Assembly: GCF_037126465.1 (NCBI RefSeq)
Contig: NC_088201.1
Span: forward strand, 86,704,273 to 86,768,272
Direction of reading: 5' to 3'
DNA: 64,000 nucleotides
From: Ornithodoros turicata
Taxonomy: Eukaryota; Arthropoda; Arachnida; Ixodida; Argasidae
The notes below the pieces were generated by a model. That model was not told the DNA's origin. It searched no databases and saw nothing but the letters and a program-made list of their open reading frames with translations. The translations under genes and the position numbers were made by a program. The number at the start of each line of letters is the position of its first letter. Position 1 is the first letter of the stretch. Positions 1 to 11,673 of the stretch are shown here, one piece after another.

Positions 1-1700
1 AAAAAAAGAATCGTTCGAAGAGCACGTTGTTGCAGGTATGTCTGCTAATTATGTTGCAAGGTTCTTAAATTATTTCTGTTCTGTTCTACCACTGCAAGAC
101 ATGGTATCGTATGTGTCATATTGTATTTTGCAGCCCGATATCCTGTTTAATCTACACGGGAACTCCAGGGCAACGGCGAGACAAAGAGGTAACACGAGAA
201 CATCGAAGGTTATACTTTACGCTGTTGAACATGATAGCCACGTATTTGAGAAGTTCATGCGTTGTATTGAAGAACCTGTTGTGATGCGTGTCCGAAATGA
301 CGAACACCTCAAGGTGCACAGGATCTGGGTAATCGTTCCCGGGTTCTGCATTAAAAAAAGAAAAGCGAAGCTGATGAATACCAAAATCTAAAAATTGGCA
401 GCTGGAGATAAAGTAATCGGACATGTTGTTTCGGGCTCGCTTAAGTTACCTTAGACGAAGTCTCAGACTGTATTCGTATCAGGGGTATTCGTAGTACGTA
501 ATGGTGGCCGAATGCCCGATCTATCAGAAGTTATGTTTGTTATGCAAATTGTTGATCTCGGCAGAATGAAAGCGAGTTTCTCCAGTCCGCCTTTACCAAA
601 GCGCTGGATTTCCCACTGTCTGCACCATAGCAACGGGTCAGGCTGATACCAGGAACAACAGCGAAATGTGGTACTAGAAGCGGTGGTTCAGGTATAGGTA
701 CAAATCTTAGTTCTACCGTTTTCTAACTTTTAAAAATACCAAGAGACCAGTCGTATGTTCAAGCCGCCGTATGAACCCCTCAATTATTCAAGCCATGACC
801 ATTCAACCTCTGAGTAAATTCTACTTCTATAATAATGATAATAATAATTTTATGTTTGCTATGGTGCCCAAAAACAATCCATAGGGCCTTCTGATTGGTG
901 CACCTCGAAACGTAACATAACAAAAACATATTTATGGTAAACAGCAGACAAAACTGTACATAGTAATACGTAGTAGGTAACAACAGCTATGAACATTAGT
1001 GAGATTAGGAAAGTGTAACCGCATGAATGTTTGGGACAAACTTGGGAGCAAAAACGTAAATGGTGTGCTGTTGCGACACATTGTTTAAGATTAATAAGGA
1101 GACGTTGATAGGATTAAGCCTGAAGAAAAAGTGAGGATTAAAAAAAAGGAAAAACATGACATCTTAGAGCACGTGACGGCACTAGAAACCTAATGCTTGG
1201 CAGTAAGTCAGGAGAATCAATGATGACATGTATGACCTTATACAAGAAATAACACGAAAATCTCTACGATCGTCGAGATATTAACTTCGTGTTAATGTGT
1301 GCATAGTTGTAGTACCTAGAGCTACCACGGTGACGAGTGTGATCTACTGAGATGAAACGTCCCTGAACGTATTGTATATTTCGGCACACTGCGTGTTATA
1401 ATATTTCATTATAATTTCTTCTGCTACAACAATTTGTTCTGTACCTATTCAGCATGAAGAATGAAACTGAGAGAACCTGATGTTCTGAGGCTGGAACAAC
1501 ATAGAAGGGACAATCACACACAAGGGCTCAAGGTCTCTCTCTCACACACACACTATTCAACATACTTTGAAGTCTCCTGAAACTCCAATCGATCATGCTG
1601 CATTTACTAAACACAGGCCCCTTCTATCTCAGATAACAAATACACTGCATAGGTATAGGCAATCCAGCGAACCGGTAAGGAAGTGTCAAGGGAAGTGCCT
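1..1700. other. Left-edge region without a recognised gene
   Basis: The 117-codon open frame on the plus strand at 38-391 and the overlapping 90-codon minus frame have no motif I recognise and no convincing splice or start context. A short AT-rich ataat microsatellite lies near 828-850 and a CT/CA microsatellite near 1535-1555. I see nothing else that can be supported. Confidence 0.5.
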
Positions 1701-1723
1701 CCAGGACGAGAGCCTGTGATGTA

Positions 1724-1880
1724 TCAGACATAGACTGTTCTTTTGGGAGAGGAACAGTCTCTGTTCGAAATATCGCTGACTCTTGTCCTGATGCTCTTCC
1801 ATTGGCAACGTGCTGCAAAGTTCTAATGCACGTGAAGGCATGAAAGCGATGGACAGTGTGACAAATGAAAGGGAAAAGAG
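1724..1880 (+). mobile_element. Degenerate Penelope-like element terminal fragment
   Basis: The stretch around 1757-1810 contains the block gaacagtctctgttcgaaat followed by atcg and a gtcctgatg motif. This matches the same block in the pseudo-LTRs of the intact Penelope-like element at 26971-27010 and 31167-31205. Upstream sequence differs, but a 9-bp stem (agactgttc with gaacagtct) surrounds it here. I read it as an old solo terminal fragment of a related Penelope-like element. No coding sequence of that element is nearby. Confidence 0.55.
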
Positions 1881-1960
1881 GAGATACGTATTGTTGTCTA
1901 CACAGTATTTTGCAGGTCACTTACCTATTCTAGCATGAACGTCTGGGCTGACGTCTCTCC

Positions 1961-2638
1961 TCATCCGCACTGAAAAAAAAAATAAAATAAAATACGGTTC
2001 TGGTCGTTTTTGAGAGTTAAATGGTAAGTTATTACTAGATCCACACTTGTTACATAAATAACAATCGCCACAAACAGAACGTGGTCGCGATAACAGGTAG
2101 CTCTAGAAATATGCTTTGCTTGTTTGGTCTTCGTACGCTGTCCGACGAAATATCTCATTTCTTTAACGGGCCTTGTTGGACTAGTTGGTAGTTTTAGAGA
2201 CAAATCAAAACGGGTCCATCCGCATTGCTGTTGTATTCCTCTTTTCCACGTACGCGATCCTCCTCGTCCTCTGAAGCCTCCACCATGAGCTGGCGAGCCT
2301 CCACGATGACAGTTCGTTGCGATGTGGCCTGAGTTTCCACAACTGTAGCACTTGAACTGTTCTTGATCCTTCGGCTTCGGATAGCTTCTCACCTTACATG
2401 TACTTTCATCGATAGTTTCATTCTGGATTTGTCGTTGCTCTTGACGTAAGACAGCATATCTCGCCTTCTCGGGTGAGATCGGATATATAATAAGAAACAT
2501 CAAAACTTCGTGCCGCTCCTTTGTATGACTTTGGCAGTCCTTTGGAAGCGTGTCTGCGAGGGAGGTTAAATACGCTGTGCCGTCTGCAAAGATTGCGGCA
2601 CACGTAAAGTACCTTCGGTTGCGACAAAATGAATACAC
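1961..2638 (-). pseudogene. Gag-like fragment with one CCHC zinc knuckle
   Basis: A 225-codon open frame on the minus strand contains a single zinc knuckle of form C-X2-C-X4-H-X4-C (YSCGNSGHIATNC) near residue 100, followed at once by an RG/G-rich stretch (FRGRGG). This pairing is typical of Gag nucleocapsid regions of LTR retrotransposons and also of CNBP-like RNA-binding proteins. The region before the knuckle has the charged helical look of copia-type Gag C-termini, but no protease or RT follows on the same strand. I infer a truncated retrotransposon Gag. The C-terminal half of the frame, after about residue 140, looks like random read-through. Confidence 0.5.
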
Positions 2639-2670
2639 AGAGCGGCCACTGTAGCGCTTCTCATGGTCGT

Positions 2671-3582
2671 AGCTGGGTCATTCCATGCCAAACGTCCCAG
2701 ACATTGCGCTCGACCATCCCCGATTTCTTTCAAATAAATTGTGGTTGATTATTCTCATGCAGCCAATGTACTCCCGGCTTATTTTTGCCGCAAAAATGTT
2801 TTTCGCGCCATGGCCGCCTCTTGAAGATTGCGATTTGACATGTAACCTACCTGGCGAAAAAAATTTCTAACAAAATAGCTTTTGCGCGAATTCCAACCAA
2901 ATCTCTTCTGAGTGGAGGCAAAGCATAATACTTTCGTGCCAAGACCAGTTGAAGGTTGCTGGACACTTTTTATCGAGAGTTTATGCCCCGAGAAAACTGA
3001 AAAATTTCGGGAATTTTGGATTTTTTACGGAACTCTGCAATGTTTTCAGAGCTATTTAAACTGTTTAGCTCCGCTGTGTAGGAGGCATAGAACGTGCTAA
3101 AAATATTTTGAGGCGCGCAGACTTGGAAGAGTACGCAGAAAGAAATCAGGAATTTCGGAAATATTGCTTTTTACCACATATTCAGCCGTCAATTGCACAC
3201 TGAGGTGGTCCTGATAAAAATATGAGACAAATTGCATTTGATAGTGTGCACCTTGAACATTTATTTTACAAAGTTTCATCGAAACACTTTTTGTTTTAGC
3301 AGCGAAAAAAAATTTTGAAGTTTACCACCCCCACACTCATCCGGCATTGCCCCTCAAGGCTGCTTCACCCCAAGACGCATCGCCGCCGCTGCCGCCAAAC
3401 GCACACGGGAGCCACCCAAACCGAAATGTGTTCTTCAGCGAAGAAACAGACAAACAAACAAAACAAAAAAAATCTAAAGAAATTAATCTCCTAAGCTTCA
3501 GGTTCACAAGAGAACGGCCTACTGCGGCGACCCTGTTCAGTAGGAGCGCTGGACCTATGGATGTACTTCGGTGACAACGGGC
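2671..3582 (+). repeat. Left arm of the foldback element
   Basis: Inverted homologue of 4002-4941. It carries poly-A tracts near 2850-2860 and 3305-3312 that correspond to long T/A runs in the other arm. Confidence 0.8.
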
Positions 3583-4001
3583 ACTAGCGGGCTATTGAAT
3601 AACCTAATTTGTTCGAGTGATGGCGCACACAGCGCTTACTAACACTGACTCTACAGCTCCAGGCAATGATGGGTGTGGGGGGATATGTTTAATGATGATA
3701 AAAAAAAGGAATGGAAAGGTTAGTCATGATGGATGCTTGCTATTCCCAAAAGCAAAGAGAAACAAACAAATAGGAAGAAGAAGAAACAGAGACACAGAAA
3801 GTTATGGAGAAACACAGAAAAAAAAAACAGCTCCTTCACCAGTCGACAACAACGATAACTTCACTCTTTCGGCTATCACCAAAGAACACAATAAGAGAAG
3901 GAAAGATTTAAAACTGTCCAAGTGACGTCATTGAATATAAGGAGCCAGCTCTGGAGGACGGTGTCGCCTCCGATCAAAGTGAGCCAGATGCAATAGATGC
4001 A

Positions 4002-4941
4002 GACCCGTCGTCGTCGAAGTACATCCCTGGCTCCAGTGCTCACTTGGCTCCTTGTGTACGGCGCCACCGCAGAAGGCCGTTCTCATGAGAACCTGAAGCT
4101 TCGAAAGTTAATTTGTAGATAAAACATGTTTCTGCAGGCAACGCAAATCGGTTTGGACAGCTCCCGTATGCGTTTGGCTACAGCGGCGGCTTCGCGTCGA
4201 TGCGTCTTGGGGTGACGTCTTTGGGATGCGATGGCGATGCGTCTTGGGGTGAAGCAGCCTTGATGGGCAATGCCGGATTAGTGTGGGGGTGGTAAACTTC
4301 CAAAATTTTTTCCGCTGCTAAAACAAAAAAGTGTTTCGATGAAACTTTGTAAAATAAATGTTCAAGGCGCACACTATCAAATGCAATTTGTCGCATATTT
4401 TTATCAGGACCACCTCAGTGTGCAATTGACGTGTGTGGTAAAAAGCAATATTTCCGAAATTCATGATTTCTTTCTGCGTACTCTTCCAAGTCTGCGCGCC
4501 TCAAAATATTTTGAACACGTTCTGTGCCTCCTACACAGCAGAGCTAAACAGTATAAATAGCTCTGAAAACATTGCAGAGTTCCGTAAAAAATTCAAAAAT
4601 GTTTCAATTTTCTCGGGGCATAAACTCTCGATAAACAGTATCCATCAACCTTCAACTGGTCTTGGCACGAAAGTATTATGCTTTGCCTTCACTCAGAAGA
4701 GGTTTTGTTGGAATTCGCGCAAAAGCTATTTTGCTAGGATTTTTTTTTTTTTTTTGCCAGGTAGTTTACATGTCAAATCGCAATCTTCAAGAGGCGGCCA
4801 TGGCGCGAAAATTTTTTTTTTCGGCCAAAATAACCCGGGACTACATTGGCTGCATGGGAACAATCAACCACAATTTATTTGAAAGAAATCGGGGGTGGTC
4901 GAGCGCAATGTCTGGGACGTTTGGCATGGAATGACCCAGCT
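4002..4941 (-). repeat. Right arm of the foldback element
   Basis: Inverted homologue of 2671-3582. A run of about 16 T near 4740 and of 9 T near 4811 are expanded relative to the left arm. One extra gatgcgtcttggggtga-like unit near 4200-4255 is duplicated here and single on the left. Confidence 0.8.
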
Positions 4942-5262
4942 GTGCCGTACCAGATCTTCATCCTTGCTCGTCTAAGGAAACCGCAGAAAGAGGAGAGGGA
5001 GAAAGATGATTTTTCCCACGAGCAGGCACTGAACAGCAGCCAGTCATCCACTAGCTACCTGATGCGAGCGTACCGAGGTACTGTGCGTTCGTGGTCCCTC
5101 GGGTAAGGCTGGGATGGACAACTCGGGCGTCAAATCCTCGTGGAGCTTCGAAGTGAATACTCTACAGTTTAATTCAACTCGTTTAGATTTCCTTGGCAAT
5201 GTTGGCAGAGACCTAGTACTGGCTCCGTGCACTGCACTTGTGCGACCCTCGTCTATTGAAGT

Positions 5263-5636
5263 AGGATTGTGATCGTGATTGTGAGTTTAATGGCGCAGCG
5301 ACAACTGAGATCATAATGCGCCAAATATGGTGATGATACATGAGTGCATTATGTTAAGAGTATAGTGATTTAATTAAAAAGTCAGTTGTATAACTACAGT
5401 TCCGTGTAAATCAGAATGTAGAGAATTAAAACTTCACAACTGGTTGACTACATTCACCTCTCTAAAAAAATTAAAAACATTTTCAGGAGGGAATGAGAGC
5501 CTCATCACCCAGCAAAAGCGCTGGGTGAAGAGGCAAACAGTGGTCATAAAAGAAAGGGAAACACTGCTAAAAGATGTTCCTCAAACAAAGGGCAAGTATG
5601 AGCAGGTGCAAAACGGAAAGGTCGACTCCGCACCTT
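5263..5636 (-). pseudogene. 3' end of the minus LINE copy (ORF2 C-terminus and 3' UTR)
   Basis: Read on the minus strand from 5636, the sequence matches the ORF2 C-terminus of the plus copy (GVDLSVLHLL versus RTDLSILHLL), then a GDEAL-like segment, and then the 3' UTR. The UTR contains the conserved inverted motif GGCGCATTATGATC...GCTGCGCC at about 5293-5325 and a short tail of atcac/acaatc units next to the target duplication. Several stops interrupt the frame. Confidence 0.8.
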
Positions 5637-6196
5637 GTGCCCCGACGTCGGGAACTTGGCGCCCCCATCGCCCGGCAGCAGCCGCAGTAGCCCCTTCCTG
5701 CACTCACGGTTGGGTCGCCGCAGGAGGGAGACCCCCACGTATAGCTGTGCGCGGCTGTCCCGTGTCTGGGGAAAGGGGGATCCTGGTGGTTGAGTTGAAC
5801 CAGAGGTTGTTTTGGACCCCTCTGGGAAAGCAATACACCACTTTCGCCTCTGCTTCCCATAGACGGGTGGTCCTGGAAGGCCCGGCCAGGACTATTCAGT
5901 CAGTCGCCATCTCTCTTTTCATTGTTTTCTCTTTCTCTAGTTCTTCAGCCTCTCCCTTTCCTTTTCACCTTCTTTGGCGGCAAGGGGCAACCTTGTGCAG
6001 TCTTTCACCCTACAGAAGCTGCACTTGGGTATAGCGAACAGGCAAGTGTTAACGTGTGAGACACGTTCGCTTGGTTGGGGTCGGTGGTGGCCGACACACC
6101 CTTTGCACTGAATTCAACATTCACTCTCTATGGATAAATCAAATTCCAAAAAAAACTGATCGGCGCCCGAAGCGGCACCGCACCGAAGACATTGCA

Positions 6197-7361
6197 ATGA
6201 GCTTCTTTGAAAACGGTCAAGAGCCGTGGTTTCCTAAATTCCTTGTCATACATGCAGAGAATGAAACAAAGTCGTTTGCAGGGCTGTCCCCATTTCTTGT
6301 GGCTAAGACATTCGAACAAGTAGTCGGGAAGTCTTACAACGCCAGGAAACTGAACACCGGAGACATACAGGTCGAGGTACAAACTAGGCAACAAAGTACA
6401 GCACTCTCCTCACTAAAGACCATTGGAGAAACCCCAGTTTCTGTCACAGTACATCGTACCTTGAACACAGTGAAAGGGGTCATATCTGTCAGTGAGTTGC
6501 CACCATGTTCTGACTCAGAGATGACGGAGGGCTTAAAGGACCATGGGGTAATCAATGCTAACAGGATCATCATCCGCAGAGAAGGAAAAGAAATACCCAC
6601 ACCACATGTCGTTCTCACCTTTGAACTCCATAAGCTGCCTTCAAGCATCAAAGCAGGTTATGTCAGCTGCCCAGTGCGACCGTACGTCCCCAACCCGAGA
6701 CGCTGCTTCAAGTGTCAACGGTTTGGGCACGGCTCGCAGGTCTGTCGAGGTCAGGCTGTTTGCTCAAAATGTGCAGGGACAAACCATTCTTCTGACTCGT
6801 GCGAAAATGCCTTAAAGTGCGCGAACTGTCAGGGTGGGCATGCAGTCTACTCCAGGTCGTGCCCACGTTGGCAAGAGGAGAAACAAATCTTGAGAGTAAA
6901 GGCAGAACAAAACATAACATACAGGGCGGCGAAGGCACAGGTTGAATTTCAAAAAAAGGTACTTTCTCTGAGGTGGTGCGCAGGGGGATGGCACCACTAG
7001 TTTCAGTGGAGACTCAAACGTCTGAGCCTCCACCCCACACCCCCAACACGAAAAGCAGGACACGGAAGTGTCCCTTCCAAGTTCCCTGGCTTGCCAGACG
7101 AGCAGCCAGGACACTGCCTCAGGTTCCTGTGAAGCTGATGGCACGCAGTCTATTCGGGACGGGGCCACACAGGCCTCGTCTCAAGATACACAACAAAACA
7201 TGGAGGTGGAGGAGGACGACTCTCTGTCACAGGAGTCGTCCTCCAGTATGTCAGGTGTTTCCTCTCTTGGAAAAGAACAAAGAGAGAAAACGGCTAGCAG
7301 AGGTAGGGGAAAAGTAAAAGAGACATTGAAAATGCCTCCACCGAGAATTACGCCTCCCTAA
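6197..7361 (+). pseudogene. LINE ORF1 protein, zinc-knuckle RNA-binding, frameshifted
   Basis: The likely start is the ATG at 6197 (MSFFENGQEPWFPKFL...). Three zinc knuckles follow near residues 175-225: CFKCQRFGHGSQVC, CSKCAGTNHSSDSC and the variant CANCQGGHAVYSRSC. This is the standard nucleic-acid-binding array of I-group ORF1 proteins, which coat the LINE RNA. The frame breaks after the A-run at about 6952-6958, where the protein should continue into VSVETQTSEPPP in another frame, as the minus copy confirms, and shifts once more to reach the stop at 7361. The acidic Ser-rich C-terminus (EEDDSLSQESSSSMSG) is preserved. The upstream open reading from 6056 is probably 5' UTR. Confidence 0.85.
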
Positions 7362-7372
7362 ACTAAACTTTC

Positions 7373-10300
7373 ATGCCCACACACTCCAAGTTACACATCC
7401 AAGTTATGACAAAGTCGTTGCTACTTTTTTCCTCCCTTATTTTCCTAATGGGTGCTGGCACCATACTTCAGTGGAATTGCCGAGGTATTTTTTCTAACTT
7501 GGATGACGTTAACGACTTGTTTGAGGAACACAATGCAACTAGTTTCTGTCTGCAGGAAACCTACTTAAATCCAGAAAATTTCAACCCCTTTCGTAGGTGC
7601 AATATATTCCGAAAAGATCGTGTAGCCAGAGCACGTTCGTCGGGTGGTGTAGCCATTGCCCTTCCTCGCTCTGTACCTGCAATGAATATTCCGCTTACAA
7701 CAGACCTAGAAGCTGTTGCTGTCCGTGTGTGTCTTGAACAGACTATAACTGTCTGTTCATTATATCTTCCTCCTTCAACTTCCGTCGGTCAGAGAGAGTT
7801 TGAAAAGTTAATTGATCAGCTCCCTCAGCCATTGATGATTTTAGGCGACCTCAATGCGCATAATCCCTTGTGGGGCAGCGCAAAGGTTGATAGCCGTGGA
7901 AAGATGGTGGAGAGAGTTCTCTTTTCAAGGTCACTTTGCCTCCTAAACACAGGGTCAACAACCTACCTAAACTCTGCAACACAATCCTTCTCTGCTATTG
8001 ATATCTCTCTTTGCAGTCCTTCCCTTTTTTCCTCTTTAGATTGGAGGGTGGATCACGACCCGCGTGGTAGCGACCATTTCCCAGTTGTTGTCACATTTCG
8101 TGGCCCCACCAACAACATTGCAACACGCCCGCCTCGGTGGAAACTACAAGAGGCAGACTGGGACCTTTTCACCAAAGAGGCCAATATCTTGACCCAATCT
8201 TTTCAACATCTTCATGATGACGAGGCAAACACTGTAATTACAAATACTATTATAAATGCTGCTCAGCAGTCAATTCCACAAACAAAAGGTGACCTTCCAA
8301 GACGTCCAAAGCCATGGTGGACGAGTGACTGCGAGAAGACTCGCAAGCAACAAAATCGGGCGTGGGGTATTTTCAGGAGATACCCCACAAGCACAAACTT
8401 ACTTCTTTTCAAGAAAGCTCGTGCAAAGGCACGTTGGACAAGGCGTCAAGCCAAGAAAGATTCTTGGAATAATTTTGTGTCGTCCCTGAACTCAAGCACC
8501 CCTTCTAAAATAATATGGGACCGGTTGAGAAAAGTTAAGGGTGACTATATCAGTTTTTCTATTCATTTACTGCAGGTAAACGGTACTGTTTGTCAGAACA
8601 TGGAGGAGCAAGCCAATGTTCTCGGTGAACACTTTGCAAATGTGTCAAGCTCTTCACATTACGCTGATAACTTCTTGAGAGTTAAACATCATGCCGAAAA
8701 ACAGAACATTTCAAGTGGCACAGGTGATAGGTGTGCCTATAACCAGCCCTTTACAATGCAAGAATTACTCAGAGCCTTGTGCTGCCGTAAAGTCGCAGCA
8801 CCTGGCCCTGATCGTATCACTTATTCTATGCTTAGTCATTTATCAACTACCTCTTTAGAAAGCCTTCTTGATTATTTCAATCTTGTCTGGCGAGAAGGAT
8901 ACTTGCCTACCAGCTGGAAAATGGCGACCATCATTCCTCTACTCAAACCTGGCAAGGAAGCTTCGGATCCAGCGAGTTATAGGCCTATTGCCCTGACCAG
9001 CTGCCTTGGAAAAACCTTCGAACGCATGGTTCAATGCCCGGCTTATGTACTACCTGGAGGAAAATCAATGCCTTGACCAGTACCAATGTGGGTTCAGATT
9101 CTCCCGTTCTACTTCAGACCACCTCCTGCGCTTAGAGACTACCATAAGAGAAGCATTTATTAGGAGGCAACACTGTGTTTCCATATTTTTCGATCTTGAA
9201 AAAGCCTACGATACAACGTGGCGATACGGCATTCTGACAGACCTGCACTCCCTGGGAATACGCGGCCGGTTGTTCCGTTGTATCAGCAACTTCCTTCAAG
9301 GACGTATGTTCAGAGTCCAACTGGGAGCTACGCTGTCTCGCCCATTCGTGCAGGAGAACGGGGTCCCACAAGGCTCCGTTCTCAGCGTTACACTGTTTAT
9401 AGTGAAAGTGAATTTCGTTACGAGCGTTATTCCGCCATCAATCAAGTATTCCTTGTACGTTGATGATTTGCAAATGTCCTGCTCAGCTTCAAGTATGGCT
9501 GTTTGCGAGCGACAGCTTCAGCTGACTCTTAACAAGTTAGACAAGTGGTCGTGTGAAAACGGCTTTAAGTTTTCACCGAGCAAGACGGTCTGTATTCATT
9601 AACAAGAATTAGGGGTCTATTCCCAGAACCCATACTCAAAATGAGCGGCCAGGATATTGCCGTTCGGGATGAACACACACTCTAAAAAAAAAAGGTGTAC
9701 TTTAACTCCTTTTCTTGCCACATATATAACACCCTTTTGGAGAGTACAATTACTCCCAAAACGGTGTCTCCTCACTCCGTCAAGGGAGTAGCATAACACC
9801 TTCTGCCTGCCGGAGAGTAATATTACTCTCCAGTAGAAAGAAAGGTGTTATGCTACTCCCTTGAGGGAGTGAGGAGACACCGTTTTGGGAGTAATTGTAG
9901 TCTCCAAAAGGGTGTTATATATGTGGCAAAAAAAGGAGTTAAAGTACACCATTTTTTTTAAGAGTGCAAGTTCCTGGGAGTAACTTTTGATAGAAAGCTC
10001 ACCTTCTCAGCACATATCAAATACTTAAAAGCAAAGGGCGTCAAGTCTTTAAATATCCTGAAAATCCTGTCACACAGGTCTTGGGGTGCCGATCGTGAGA
10101 CCCTTCATCGCATATATACGAGCACTGTGCGCTCCAAGTTAGACTATGTATGTTTTGTTTATGGGTCAGCACGGCCTTCTGCCTTAAAATGCCTGGATAC
10201 AGTGCACCACCTCGGCTTAAGGTTGGTGCTTGGAGCGTTCAGAACTTCCCCAGCTCAAACCCAGCTCAAACCCAGCTCAAAGTCTCTATGTTGAAGCAAA

Positions 10301-11500
10301 TGAGTGGTCTCTAGAAAGGCGACGCTTCTATCTTGCAGTGTCGTATGAACTGAGGGTAAGAGGGTATCCTCAACACCCCGCTTTACGCTGTGTGGAGGGC
10401 ACCCGTTTTGAACGGTTGTTTATTAACAAGCCCAGTGCTGTTGTGCCTTTCAGTCTGCGGTTAAAACGCGACACCGAACACTACGGTTTTCTGAGCTACA
10501 TCTTGCCTTCTTTGCAATGTAGCAAAATGCTCCCTCCCTGGCAACCTGCTATAACATGCGATATTTCACTATTGAAGTTTAACAAACGGGAAAGACCTGC
10601 TGTTGAGATACAGCACGAATTTGAACTTCTCAAGGAGAGCTTCGGTGACCACACTGAAATTTACACCGATGCATCTAAGACCACTTCAGCGGTATCATGT
10701 GCCATGGTGTCTGGTGACTGCACAAAATCCCATTGTCTTAGCAGTATCCTGTCCATTTTCAGTGCAGAGATGTACGCTATTGTGGTGGCACTCAACCATG
10801 TCTTACAAATGCGCATAATATCTTCTGTTATATATACGGACTCGCTTAGTGCCGTGCATGCAATTAATGCTATAAAAACTCACAAAAATCTTCTTGTGAG
10901 GCGTGCACAATACTTAGCGAGTGTCGTACAGGGTAGAGGTTACACCTTAACATTTTGCTGGGTACCTAGCCATGTCGGCATACGTGGAAATGAGAAAGCC
11001 GACCGCGCAGCAGCCTCTGCCGAGGGAAACGATGTCACACCTTTTGAAGTTCCCTTATGTGATCTAGTCCGTCAGTTAAAGATAGACATTAATAAAAAAT
11101 GGCAGGACTTCTGGGAAGCACAAACAGTCAACAAAAGTTACACACAGTAAAACCGCACATTGGAAAGTGCGTGCTACACTTTCAGAGCCGACTGCATGAA
11201 GTTTTGTTTAGTCGGCTCAGATTGGGACACACTTTCTTGACCCATAGGCATTTATGACAAGGAGAGGACCCACCAGCGTGCACAGAGTGTAGAACTGACC
11301 TGTCCATTTTGCATTTACTTATTAGCTGTCCTTTTCTCGAGGTACATCGTCAACGCCATTTTTCTTTTCTCTATGGACACTGTGTACCTCTCCATCCAGC
11401 ATTGCTGCTGGGTGATGAGGCCCTCGTTCCTTTTGAAAATGTTTTTAAGTTTTTTGGAGATGTAGGAATCATTAATGAGTTGTAGTTTCACAGTTACCAT
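7373..11500 (+). pseudogene. LINE ORF2 polyprotein: endonuclease, RT, RNase H
   Basis: The N-terminal endonuclease shows QWNCRG, QETYL, GDLNAHNPLWGS and SDHFPV blocks (7450-8095). RT follows with AAPGPDRITY, YRPIALTSC, FFDLEKAYDTTW, GVPQGSVLS and the catalytic YVDD (about 9458-9470). RNase H (about 10650-11030) keeps the acidic set: YTDASK, SAEMYA, YTDSLSA and NEKADRAA. A C-terminal TECRTDLSILHLLISC segment and GDEALVPFE close the protein near 11490. The frame shifts near 9020-9070, stops at 9600-9602, is split by a MITE at 9678-9966, and stops again at 11148. Its role was target-primed reverse transcription; this copy cannot encode the full protein. Confidence 0.9.
9678..9966. mobile_element. 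289-bp palindromic MITE, derivative of the 9.65 kb element
   Basis: Inserted within LINE ORF2; the host sequence is restored by joining gaacaca to agttcc. The ends read cactctaaaaaaaaaaggtg and the complement ending in agagtg, flanked by CA on both sides. The interior is a near-perfect palindrome with reiterated ggagta/tactcc blocks. The block ttgccacatatataacaccc corresponds to ttgtcacatatacaactccc in the right subterminal region of the element at 36497-46147 (about 46075-46095). It encodes no protein and needs a transposase supplied in trans. Confidence 0.85.
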
Positions 11501-11566
11501 TTTATGCAGAGATTTACACACCTTTTGAATACTTGAATATTTTTTATCCTTTTAAAACAATCAGTA

Positions 11567-11666
11567 TAATTTTAAATTAAATTTATTTTACACATCAGAG
11601 TTTTGGCGCATTATGATCTTTGTTGTCGTTGCGCCACTAAACTCCCAATCATCATCATCATCATCA
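11567..11666 (+). promoter_or_regulatory. LINE 3' end hairpin and (atc)n tail
   Basis: The motif GGCGCATTATGATC, a short loop, then TTGTCGTTGCGCC forms a stem through GGCGCA/TGCGCC. It is followed by aaactcccaatc and (atc)n. The same arrangement is seen, on the other strand, at 5290-5330, 49725-49775 and 56670-56705. In LINEs such 3' structures are recognised by the element's RT; here that role is inferred. Confidence 0.6.
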
Positions 11667-11673
11667 GCACCTT

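Larger units (their letters stand above)
2671..4941. mobile_element. 2.27 kb foldback (long inverted repeat) element
   Basis: The left arm 2671-3582 and the right arm 4002-4941 are inverted copies of one another with small indels, leaving a loop of about 420 bp. The ends read agctgggtcattccatgcca on the left and its reverse complement on the right. Interior landmarks pair as well: ccaagaccagttgaagg near 2940 with cttcaactggtcttgg near 4650, and gatgcgtcttgggg near 4225 with ccccaagacgcatc near 3370. No transposase is encoded; open frames inside are mirror images of one another. Flanking agct on both sides could be a 4-bp target duplication, but agct is palindromic, so this is not decisive. 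I infer a non-autonomous foldback DNA element. Confidence 0.8.
5637..11666 (+). mobile_element. I-clade LINE, plus copy, full length, nested in the minus copy
   Basis: A full-length non-LTR retrotransposon flanked by the 7-bp direct repeat GCACCTT at 5630-5636 and 11667-11673. It starts with a GC-rich 5' UTR, carries ORF1 (three zinc knuckles) and ORF2 (AP-like endonuclease, RT, RNase H, C-terminal Cys motif), and ends with a GGCGCA...TGCGCC hairpin and an (atc)n tail at 11648-11666. The encoded RNase H and I-type ORF1 place it in the I group. It inserted head-on into an older copy of its own family. Frameshifts in both ORFs and a MITE at 9678-9966 indicate it is inactive. Confidence 0.9.

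Noticed and set aside
38..391. 117-codon frame at the left edge
   Set aside because: No motif or splice evidence, and an equally long frame runs on the other strand.
6056..6196. Upstream extension of LINE ORF1
   Set aside because: The region is 5' UTR in the other copy; homology to ORF1 proteins begins around the ATG at 6197.
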